Assembly (NCBI RefSeq): GCF_030151085.1
Contig: NZ_JASLER010000004.1
Location: 1 to 16,326, forward strand
Direction of reading: 5' to 3'
Source of the DNA: Bacteroides sp.
Lineage (GTDB): Bacteria; Bacteroidota; Bacteroidia; Bacteroidales; Bacteroidaceae
Length of the DNA stretch: 16,326 bases
In this document: piece after piece, positions 8,201 to 15,200 of the stretch
Layout: the number at the start of each line of letters is the position of its first letter
How positions within the stretch are numbered: the stretch's first letter is position 1
Notes under the pieces: model-generated
What the model saw: only the letters and a program-made list of their open reading frames with translations
What the model was told of the DNA's origin: nothing
Databases searched by the model: none
Translations under genes and position numbers: made by a program

Positions 8201-8470
8201 ATGATCTTCGGTATGGTGCCATTGATGCTTGCGTCGGGGGTTGGAGCCAATGGTAACAGTTCGCTCGGTACGGGTGTAGTTGGCGGTATGATAGTAGGTA
8301 CGCTGGCATTGCTGTTCATTGTACCGGTGATGTTCATCGTATTCCAGGCATTGCAGGAGAAAGTACGTCCGGTTCAGTTCAACACCGCTGCTGCCGACTG
8401 GCAGGTTCAGGAGGAAGTGGAACAAGCCGAAGCAGAAAGAAGAAAACATTTGGAGAATAAGAAGAAATGA
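5264..8470 (+). CDS. RND multidrug efflux pump inner-membrane transporter, AcrB/MexB (HAE1) type
   Basis: This 1068-residue proton-driven transporter is full length for the HAE1 group. It opens with the typical short amphipathic helix and TM1 (NLRTFIERPVLSAVISIV) and the LPVEQYPDIAPPTV segment. Proton-relay residues are present: D405 and D406 in TM4 (GTVVDDAIIVVE), K939 in TM10 (GLLAKTAILLTEYA) and the RLRPILMT segment with T976 in TM11. The residue after the TM10 lysine is Thr where E. coli AcrB has Asn941. The substrate-pocket switch-loop region is recognisable (GWSMGGAGNSAGVLFV, about 613-628). The C-terminal tail is charged and probably cytoplasmic. The stop codon overlaps the next start as ATGA. 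The intact relay and full length indicate a working multidrug pump rather than a metal (HME) pump. Actual drugs or bile salts carried are unknown. Confidence 0.97.
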   Translation: MNLRTFIERPVLSAVISIVIVVIGIIGLFTLPVEQYPDIAPPTVQVYTAYDGASAETVQKSVIAPLEEAINGVEDMTYMTSSASNSGTAEVTIYFKQGTDPDMAAVNVQNRVSKAAGQLPAEVTRVGVSVNKRQNGMLQIFTVHSPDATLDENFLSNYININLKPAILRISGVGDVQVMGGVYSMRVWLKPDIMAQYKLIPADVTAAMASQNIEAATGSIGENSKEAKAYTMKYRGRLMTPEEFGEIVVRSTPAGEVLRLKEIADISLGQESYSYTGDFNGKPGVACMVYQTAGSNATQINQEIDTFLADASKRLPQGAEITQLMSTNEFLFASIHEVIKTLIEAILLVTLVVYIFLQDIRSTVIPLVGIFVSLIGTFAFMAMVGFSINLITLFALVLVIGTVVDDAIIVVEAVQSKFDAGYRSPYMASIDAMKGLSNAIITTSLVFMAVFIPVSFMSGTSGTFYTQFGLTMAVAVGISTINALTLSPALCALLLKPYTNEDGTQKQNFAARFRRAFNAAFDLLIEKYKKGVLFFIRRKWLSGSLIAGTVVILVLLMNSTKTGLVPDEDQGLVFVSVSTQPGNSLYTTDGIMNRVEERILQIPQVNQVLKVTGWSMGGAGNSAGVLFVRLKPWDERPEKEDHVQAVIGQIYARTGDIKDATVFAMAPGMIPGYDMGNALDIQMQDKAGGDLTEFFGMTRQFIDSLNHRPELAMAFSSFDINYPQWQVDVDAAKCLRAGIMPDEVLATMGGYYGGSYVSNFNRFSRVYRVMVQADPKYRLDEASLNNHYVRLSNGEMAPLSQFVTLTKVYGAESLSRFNMYNSIALSAMPAEGYSSGEAIRAVRETAAKVLPANYGFDFGGLAREESQQSNTTVIIFGICLLMVYLLLSALYESFFVPFAVLLSVPAGLMGSFLFAKLLGLENNIYLQTGLIMLIGLLAKTAILLTEYATERRHAGMSLTSAALVAAKDRLRPILMTALTMIFGMVPLMLASGVGANGNSSLGTGVVGGMIVGTLALLFIVPVMFIVFQALQEKVRPVQFNTAAADWQVQEEVEQAEAERRKHLENKKK

Positions 8471-9837
8471 AAAGACAACTAATAACTTTAGCCATAGCGG
8501 CGCTCATGTTGAGTAGCTGTGGCATCTACAATAAATACCAGCCTGCAACCACTGTTCCCGAACAACTGTTCGGGACGGAGGCTGCGGTAGGCGATACTCT
8601 TTCCGGTTTGGCCGACTTGAGCTGGCGGGAGCTCTTTACCGATCCCCAATTGCAAACCCTCATCGAACAGGGTTTGCAGAATAATACCGACCTTCAGTCC
8701 GCACAGTGGCGGGTAGAAGAGGCACGTGCTTCGCTCAGTGCGGCACGTCTTGCCTATCTCCCTTCGTTTGCGCTCGCTCCGCAAGGCACCGTGAGCAGCT
8801 TCGATAAGGGAAAAGCCTCACAAATCTATTCGTTGCCCGTCACCTCCAACTGGGAGATCGACATTTTCGGGCGGCTGACTAATGCCAAGCGCCGTGCCAA
8901 AGCTCTCTACGCCCAAAGTCAGGAGTATGAGCTTGCTGTGAAAACGCAACTGATAGCCAATATGGCGAATACCTATTACACCCTGTTAATGCTCGACGCC
9001 CAACTGGCGATCTCGGAAGAAACTGAAGTGAAATGGAAAGAGAGCGTCCGCGTGATGCAAGCACTGAAGAATGCCGGACAAGGCAACGAAGCCGGATTGG
9101 CACAAACAGAGGCTACTTATTACTCTATTTGTACCACCGTCCTCGACTTGAAAGAACAGATCAGCCAAGTAGAAAACAGCCTTTGCATGATGCTGGGTGA
9201 AACGCCTCAGTCCATTCGTCGCGGTAAGCTCGAAGGTCAGGTTCTTCCACAGGAATTGTCTGTTGGTATTCCTTTGCAAATCCTAGCCAATCGTCCCGAT
9301 GTAAAAGCTGCCGAACTTGCTTTGGCGCAAGCCTTCTATACGACCAATGAGGCTCGTTCTGCCTTCTATCCGTCTATTACCCTCAGTGGTTCTGCCGGAT
9401 GGACGAATGGCGCCGGAGAGTTGATATTGAATCCGGGCAAGTTATTGTTATCAGCCGTCGGCTCACTTACGCAGCCGCTATTTAATAACGGACAGAATAT
9501 AGCCCGTCTCAAAATAGCCAAAGCCCAACAAGAGGAAGCGAAGCTCGCCTTCACCCAATCGTTGCTCAACGCCGGTGCCGAAGTGAATAATGCCTTGAAG
9601 CAAAACCAAACGGCACGCCAGAAAGCGGGCTTCTACACCAAGCAGATCACTTCACTGCAAACAGCGGTTTCCAGCACCCGGCTGTTGATGCAACACGGTA
9701 GTTCCACCTACCTCGAAGTCCTTACCGCCCAGCAAACCCTGCTGACGGCAGAACTGACACAAGTCAGCAACCGTTTTCAGGAGATACAAGGGGTAATTAA
9801 TCTGTATCAGGCATTAGGCGGGGGAAGAGGAGAGTGA
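8467..9837 (+). CDS. RND efflux outer-membrane factor, NodT/OprM-type lipoprotein
   Basis: This 456-residue TolC-like channel subunit would complete the tripartite pump. It has a lipoprotein signal with lipobox LSSC, giving a lipidated C18. Two internally related halves follow. Each is rich in alanine-heavy helical stretches of the OEP domain (QSAQWRVEEARASLSAAR near the N-terminus; KAAELALAQAFYTTNEAR in the second half). Each half also carries a beta-barrel strand segment with WEIDIFGR or LTQPLFNNGQN. The RPDVKAAE motif and the LEVLTAQQTLL segment near the end are typical of NodT-family factors. The start overlaps the pump stop by 4 bp (ATGA), which suggests translational coupling. No intrinsic terminator is visible after the stop, and the next gene has its own -7 box. 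Confidence 0.95.
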   Translation: MKRQLITLAIAALMLSSCGIYNKYQPATTVPEQLFGTEAAVGDTLSGLADLSWRELFTDPQLQTLIEQGLQNNTDLQSAQWRVEEARASLSAARLAYLPSFALAPQGTVSSFDKGKASQIYSLPVTSNWEIDIFGRLTNAKRRAKALYAQSQEYELAVKTQLIANMANTYYTLLMLDAQLAISEETEVKWKESVRVMQALKNAGQGNEAGLAQTEATYYSICTTVLDLKEQISQVENSLCMMLGETPQSIRRGKLEGQVLPQELSVGIPLQILANRPDVKAAELALAQAFYTTNEARSAFYPSITLSGSAGWTNGAGELILNPGKLLLSAVGSLTQPLFNNGQNIARLKIAKAQQEEAKLAFTQSLLNAGAEVNNALKQNQTARQKAGFYTKQITSLQTAVSSTRLLMQHGSSTYLEVLTAQQTLLTAELTQVSNRFQEIQGVINLYQALGGGRGE

Positions 9838-9880
9838 AAATAGTTATATTCGTAAAGATGAAAAGTTCTTTGAATATACT

Positions 9881-9888
9881 TAACTTTG
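9881..9888 (+). promoter_or_regulatory. Bacteroides-type -7 box (TAACTTTG) for the DJ-1/acetyltransferase pair
   Basis: TAACTTTG matches TAnnTTTG and lies 39 bp before the ATG at 9928, giving a leader of about 33 nt. The only nearby TTTG (9869-9872) is too close to act as a -33 element. The same 8-mer serves the uracil permease gene. Confidence 0.5.
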
Positions 9889-9927
9889 CAGCATTGATAA
9901 TTTGATTTAAAACTAACTTGTTCGATT

Positions 9928-10506
9928 ATGAAATTATTGGTGTTCATTGCAAAAGGATTTGAGACTATCGAGTTCAGTGCTTTTATTGACGTAATGGGGT
10001 GGGCAAAGACTGACTTTGACTGTAAAGTAGATGTCGTGACTTGTGGCATGACCAAGCAAGTCATCAGTTCCTTCAATATTCCGGTATTGGTGGATAAAAC
10101 CATTGATGAAATATCTGTAGATGACTATGATGCCCTTGCAATACCCGGTGGCTTTGAGGAATTCGGCTTCTATGAAGAAGCGTATGATGAAAAGCTTCTG
10201 AAACTAATCCGACTGTTCAATCTGCAAAAAAAGTGGATTGCAACAGTCTGTGTAGGGGCTTTGCCCGTTGGTAAGAGTGGAGTACTCGATGGCAGAAATG
10301 CAACCACCTATCATCTTAGAGGCGCATTCAAACAGAAAGTCCTCGAAGGCTTCGGCGCAACTATCGTGCAATCTCCTATCGTGGTGGATGAGAACATCAT
10401 AACCTCTTATGGTCCCCAAACTTCGTATGGAGTTGCACTACTTCTATTGGAGAAGCTGACTTCTCATCAGGAAATGGTTTTGGTGAAAGAGGCTATGGGC
10501 TTTTGA
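9928..10506 (+). CDS. DJ-1/PfpI family protein
   Basis: This 192-residue cytoplasmic protein has the DJ-1/PfpI flavodoxin-like fold. It shows the N-terminal strand and acid (KLLVFIAKGFETIE, E15), the IPGGF loop at 72-76 and the nucleophile elbow ATVCVGALP with C108. It also has the DGRNATTYH segment with H129. Val follows the nucleophile, unlike the PfpI proteases, where His follows it, and the human DJ-1 CAGP motif. Members of the family include chaperones, glyoxalase/deglycase-type enzymes, isonitrile hydratase and regulators, and the sequence does not decide between these. No AraC-type DNA-binding domain is attached. The next gene starts 49 bp downstream without its own visible promoter, so the pair is probably co-transcribed. 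The partner's thioredoxin-like tail hints at thiol or electrophile stress; that is inference. Confidence 0.9.
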   Translation: MKLLVFIAKGFETIEFSAFIDVMGWAKTDFDCKVDVVTCGMTKQVISSFNIPVLVDKTIDEISVDDYDALAIPGGFEEFGFYEEAYDEKLLKLIRLFNLQKKWIATVCVGALPVGKSGVLDGRNATTYHLRGAFKQKVLEGFGATIVQSPIVVDENIITSYGPQTSYGVALLLLEKLTSHQEMVLVKEAMGF

Positions 10507-10555
10507 TAGGCCCTGATTAAGTAACTTATGAAACTTAAATAAGAAAATCTGATAT

Positions 10556-11326
10556 ATGGAAGCGAATTACATTACCCTTACAAAGGAGAATATCGGCAAG
10601 GAACACATCTGCTGTGGCTTTTCTGATAAGAAATGCAAAGAGAGTTATGAACTTAAAAAGGCATGGCTGAAGAAAGAGTTTGATAATGGATATGTTTTCC
10701 GGCGGCTTGATGAGCGTGCAAAGGTTTTCATTGAATACGTTCCTGCCGAAAAGGCATGGATACCTGTGGATGCACCTAACTATTTGATGGTTGGTTGCTT
10801 TTGGGTAGCAGGGCAATATAAAGGACAAGGGCATGCAAAAGCTCTTTTGCAGTCGGTAATAGATGATGCAAAGTCACAAGGCAAAGACGGAATCGTGACG
10901 GTAGCCGGTACAAAGAAATTTCACTTTATGAGTGACACGAAATGGCTGTTGCAGCATGGATTTGAAACAGTAGAGAAACTTCCTGACGGCTTTTCTCTAT
11001 TGGTTCTGAAAATAAACCCTGATGCACCAACTCCGGCCTTTAAAGAATGCGTAAGAACGGGTGAATGTCCTGAGAAGGCTGATTTGGTTGTTTACTATAC
11101 CAACCGTTGCCCTTTTACAGAATATTATGTGAATGATTCGTTAGTGCAATTGGCAGAGAAGTATAAAGTGCCCTTCAAGGCAATAAAACTCGAAACAGCA
11201 GAGCAAGCACAATCGGCGCCTACTCCCGCTACTATATTTTCTATATTCTATAAGGGGAAATTTGTAACGACAGACTTAAGCATCTGTACCGAAGCAAAGT
11301 TTGTCAAACTACTGAATTTGGGATAA
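10556..11326 (+). CDS. GNAT N-acetyltransferase with YoaP-like thioredoxin-fold C-terminal domain
   Basis: This is a 256-residue two-domain cytoplasmic protein. Residues about 5-152 form a GNAT domain; the acetyl-CoA pyrophosphate loop is QYKGQGHA (87-94), followed by the helix AKALLQSVIDDAKSQG. Residues about 175-255 match the YoaP-like domain, which looks thioredoxin-like. A first strand and Cys-Pro helix start (VVYYTNRCPF, C185) are followed by a Pro-containing segment, PTPATIFSIFYKGKFVT, at the place of the cis-Pro strand. Only one Cys is in the CP motif, so disulfide exchange would be monothiol. Other cysteines cluster at 19, 20, 27, 165 and 171. The substrate is unknown; B. subtilis YoaP has the same layout. 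It is the second gene after the DJ-1 protein, 49 bp apart. Confidence 0.85.
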   Translation: MEANYITLTKENIGKEHICCGFSDKKCKESYELKKAWLKKEFDNGYVFRRLDERAKVFIEYVPAEKAWIPVDAPNYLMVGCFWVAGQYKGQGHAKALLQSVIDDAKSQGKDGIVTVAGTKKFHFMSDTKWLLQHGFETVEKLPDGFSLLVLKINPDAPTPAFKECVRTGECPEKADLVVYYTNRCPFTEYYVNDSLVQLAEKYKVPFKAIKLETAEQAQSAPTPATIFSIFYKGKFVTTDLSICTEAKFVKLLNLG

Positions 11327-11332
11327 AGATAG

Positions 11333-11428
11333 GAAATTGATAGTTGATAATTTCTTATTGCAATCTCCATTATTCCGGCTTGCGTTCCGCAAGGTAACTA
11401 TCAACTATCAATTATCAACTATCAACTA
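11333..11428. repeat. Intergenic repeat: AACTATC heptamer array with 16-bp inverted repeat and inner hairpin
   Basis: Right arm: AACTATC (11396), AACTATC (11403), AATTATC (11410), AACTATC (11417) and AACTA (11424) run in tandem, four full 7-bp units plus a partial one. Left arm: 11337-11352 is the exact reverse complement of 11410-11425, giving a 16-bp inverted repeat. Within the loop, CTTGCG (11379-11384) and CGCAAG (11388-11393) form a 6-bp stem with a 3-nt loop. The array lies between two converging genes and its last unit supplies the stop codon (TAG, minus strand 11428-11426) of the DUF4251 gene. It could act as a two-way terminator or be a small dispersed element; there is no long T-run for a classic intrinsic terminator. 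Confidence 0.7.
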
Positions 11429-12004
11429 AATAGATCTTCCTTTGAATACATTCGATTCATCCAATGGTACTAACTTTCCACTCAAAGACAGAGTATTGGA
11501 GTTATAATTCGGACTGATCCGTGCAGTAGCTTTATTACCTCCATGAGTCAGTGTAATGAATACCTGGGCTGAAATGCCGATACCTTGTACGCTGAAACTA
11601 CAGTTTACGTTTCCCCTTTTATCTGTTGATATCTTTAAATCACTGGTATTTCCATCAACTGTTATACCACCGATACCGTTCGGACCCGGATTAGGGGTGT
11701 TGAAAGCTACCTGAACGGACGCACGCTTATCGTTCACCATCACGAAGTTTGTATTCGAGGTGACAAAAGCATTCCGTCCCCGTTTGAAGCTTACCTGATC
11801 TACTTCAAGCACAAAAGTCTTGTTATTTATGGCATTTACTGCAACCTTGTAGGCATGTTCTTCTTCCGCCTTTATACGTGCTTTTTCGGCTTCACGTTTT
11901 GCTTTTCGATCTTCATTGCGACTCGAACTACTAGTCTGCTGTGCTTGAACGGTAATAAATATACTGGCAAGCAACCATAGGGTTAATGTAATGATTTTCT
12001 TCAT
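11426..12004 (-). CDS. Secreted DUF4251 family protein
   Basis: This 192-residue protein is of a Bacteroidetes family of unknown function (DUF4251). A cleavable signal peptide (MKKIITLTLWLLASIFITVQA, cut after about residue 21 at AQA/QQ) directs it out of the cytoplasm. Residues about 24-50 are a very charged helix of Arg, Lys and Glu, then a beta-rich domain runs to the end. That domain includes the family hallmarks FVLEVDQVSFKRG, FVMVNDKRASVQVAF and GGITVDG. No lipobox cysteine is present, so it is probably a soluble periplasmic or surface-associated protein. Its last codons abut the heptamer repeat, which provides the stop. No function can be inferred from neighbours: it converges on the acetyltransferase gene and diverges from the TIR gene. 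Confidence 0.85.
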   Translation of the reverse strand: MKKIITLTLWLLASIFITVQAQQTSSSSRNEDRKAKREAEKARIKAEEEHAYKVAVNAINNKTFVLEVDQVSFKRGRNAFVTSNTNFVMVNDKRASVQVAFNTPNPGPNGIGGITVDGNTSDLKISTDKRGNVNCSFSVQGIGISAQVFITLTHGGNKATARISPNYNSNTLSLSGKLVPLDESNVFKGRSI

Positions 12005-12256
12005 AATTGTTCTGTTTTTAGGTTTATATACTTGGTTTGATATATAAACACGGTAAATAGAAAAAAGTTAGATGAAGGTATATTATATATTCTAAAAGTA
12101 AGTTTTTACTAATTCTATATATAAGTGTTACAAATATAGAGAATAAAGTTTGATAGCTGGCTGCAATTGTTTTATCTATTTTGTTGTTTGTGACAGAGAA
12201 TGTTTATAAATTTATAGCGGTTAAGTATATTGTACTATATTTAAATATTCGCTATC
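12005..12256. promoter_or_regulatory. AT-rich divergent spacer between the DUF4251 and TIR genes
   Basis: This 252-bp spacer must hold both promoters. For the minus strand, TATATTTG (12138-12131) fits the -7 pattern but would leave a leader of about 120 nt and has no well-spaced -33. For the TIR gene no TAnnTTTG is seen; TTTG at 12187-12190 and AT-rich near-matches at 12207-12214 and 12237-12242 are poor candidates. A short dyad AGTAA/TTACT (12097-12101, 12106-12110) is set within AT-rich sequence. No small gene is apparent. Confidence 0.3.
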
Positions 12257-15200
12257 ATGGAACAAGGATTTCAGTATTATGCCTTCATTAGTTATAAACA
12301 TGAAGATGAGAAATGGGCTAAATGGTTGCAGCGTAAGTTAGAGAATTACAGGCTGCCGAGCGTTATTCGCAAAGAGGTTCCTAGATTACCTAAATACATT
12401 CGCCCTATTTTCCGGGATAAAACCGATTTAGGAGCGGGACAGTTAACCGATTCTTTGAGAAATGAACTCGAATTGTCTCAATATCTGATTGTGATTTGTT
12501 CACCTGAAGCGGCTAAATCAAAGTGGGTGGGTAAAGAGATTGACTCTTTTGTCTCTATGGGGCGTATAAACAATATCATTCCCTTTATTATTAGGGGTGA
12601 GCCTGATAGCGATAACCCCGAAAATGAATGTTTTCATCTGGTACTAAAGGAGAGAGTTCCGGAAATACTGGGTATAAATATCCATGAAATAGGTAAGGAA
12701 CAAGCATTTATAAAAGTTGTAGCCAAACTCATGAACCTAAGGTTTGACGCACTTTGGCAACGTCATCAGCGCTTGCAGAGGCGTAAGCGGATTATTGCCA
12801 CTTGCGCTGTTTTCATGATCTTGCTTGGCTTGGGTTTTGTGTGGGATTATAATAGCGTGAAATATGAGTATTATGCCGATTATGTTGACAGATGGGGAGT
12901 TCCGGAAGGGGTTGTCCCTTTAAAAAAAGATGCAGTAAAAGGAAGATATTACAACTATAGGTTTGAATATAAATATAAAAGTAACTTTTTATACTTAATA
13001 AAGACCGAAGGAATATTGCTTAGGGTAGTATGTGTTAACTCTTTCGGCAATCCGATAGATTTTCAATCAACCGAAAGTCTTAATAGATATCCCATACAAG
13101 AATTTGAGTACGAAAACGCCAAACGATATTTGCTGCGGATAATCTATAAGGACCGGTTGGGAAATGTATGTAAGTATATATCATTTCCTACATCCGATAA
13201 GAATACAGTAGATATTGTTTCGCAAGAAGGTGTGGCTTCTTCCACTTTGGCTTCTATTTCCTCTATACTGTCTTCGAGGACAAGTATGAAGCACAATGTA
13301 GCAAAGAGTAATATCGGTCGCTATCAGTACGAACGTAATGACAAAGGAGAGATTATAAGAGTTTACTTCAGACTAAATAATGACAATGAACCTGCTTGCG
13401 ATGCCAATGGCATTTATTCTGTCAGTTATAAGCTGGACTCATTGGGGCGTCCTGTAAAATTGAGGTATTTGAATAATGAAGGTGATACACTGTGTGATAA
13501 TGTCGGAGTCGCTGGGAAGAACTATGCTTATGATGCATATGGCAATATGTCGCGCGTAGAATATGTAAACTTGAATGGGAAGTTGACCCTGAACGAACAA
13601 AACTGGGCTGTATTAGAGAATACCTCCAATGAAATAGGTAATATAGTTATGTACAAGGGGTATGATTCTGATAATAAGCCTTGTTTGTCCGGAATATATG
13701 GTACTCATATGGTTAAAACGGAATTCGACAAACACGGGCTCGTTGTGAAAAGTGAGTTTTATGATAGTGATAGTAATCTTGCGGACGATGTTCGGGGCTA
13801 TGCTATTGTAAAAACCATCTATGATAAAGATATTCCTGTCGAACAGTCCTTCTTTGATAAAAATAGTGAGCCGGCTTATAGTAATCGTGGCGTTCATCGG
13901 ATAGTAGACTCGATAAGTGATACATTGTATATAGAAAGATATTATGGAATTGATGGTGAAGCGTGCTATATTGATGAAGGGTTCGCAGAAATTAGAATGA
14001 TCTATTCTAAGGGTATGAAAGTGAAGGAGGAGTCCTATTATGATACGTCGGGTAACAGATGTTGTAGAAAGAATTCGTCTATAAGTAAGATTGTTCAGGT
14101 GTATAAGGGAGATGATTTGACTCAAGTGGAATATTATGACGAAGAGGATAAACCGGCTAATGAATTCGAAAAGGGAATTCATATTTGCCGGATGCTTTAT
14201 GATTCAAAAGGAAATATAGAAGGAGAAATGTACTATGATAAGAATGGCGAACAAACAATATGCAGCAATGGTTATGCTTCTGTAAAGACAGTCAGAGATA
14301 AGAACGGAAATACCGTGCGGCAATTGCTTTATGACTTGAATGGTAACCTGTTCAATGGTGCGTATCCTGCTATCATTCAACAAAAGCATGAGAAAGGACG
14401 TGTTATTGAAGAGGAGTACTTTGATGCCGATAATAATCGTATGCCGTTACCATCGCACGGTTTTTATAAGCAAACCATGAGGTATGATGAATGTGGGAAC
14501 AAGAATATAATTACGGTTTTCTCACTCGATAATAGTGGGAGTCCTGTAGTCCAACAAATACGTTATATAGCCCATGATAAGAGGAGGAATGAGATAGAAA
14601 GCTATTATTGCGATAAAAATGGCAACAAGTTGATGCAAGAAGGAGGTATCATACTACTGCGATGTGAATGGGATCAATTTGCTAATCAGACTAAGGCGCT
14701 TTTCTATGATTCGAATAATAAGCCTATGACCAATGCAGAAGGGCATGCCGGCTGGGTAGCAACCTATAACCACATGAAAAAACGTACGAGCTTGACTTAT
14801 ATCGACGTGAATGGAACCAAATGTGAGAATATTCATGGAGTTGCATCCATTAAAACTCTCTTTGACAAGAGAGGGAATCCGATTTCCGAGAGTAAGTACG
14901 ATAAGCGGGATTCATTGACATGCGGTGCTGAGAATTATGTGACGCTGGAGCTGAAATATGACAAAAAAGATCGCCTCACGGAGATTGCCACCTATGATAA
15001 GAATCACAACCTGGTCGTTGCTCCGAGTGGTTATGCGAGACTGGAAAGAATAATGAATGCAAAGAACCAATGTGTGGAAGAGAGGTATTATGATAGTGCC
15101 AACCATTTGTTTGATACTAAAGAGAGCTTTGCGGTAGCTTTGTTGTCTTTCGACGACTATAACAATGTATCCGAGATTACTTATTTGGATAAAGATAGGA

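Noticed and set aside
7967..8449. 160-codon open frame on the minus strand
   Set aside because: Antisense to the well-conserved TM10-TM12 end of the RND pump; the His/Gln-rich composition is typical of a shadow frame.
11396..11428. CRISPR-like array
   Set aside because: The 7-bp units run without spacers, and no cas genes are present; it is a simple tandem repeat.
13613..14182. 189-codon open frame on the minus strand
   Set aside because: Antisense to the TIR repeat region. Repeated Tyr-Asp and Asn codons on the plus strand give Ile-rich open frames in reverse, which explains its length.
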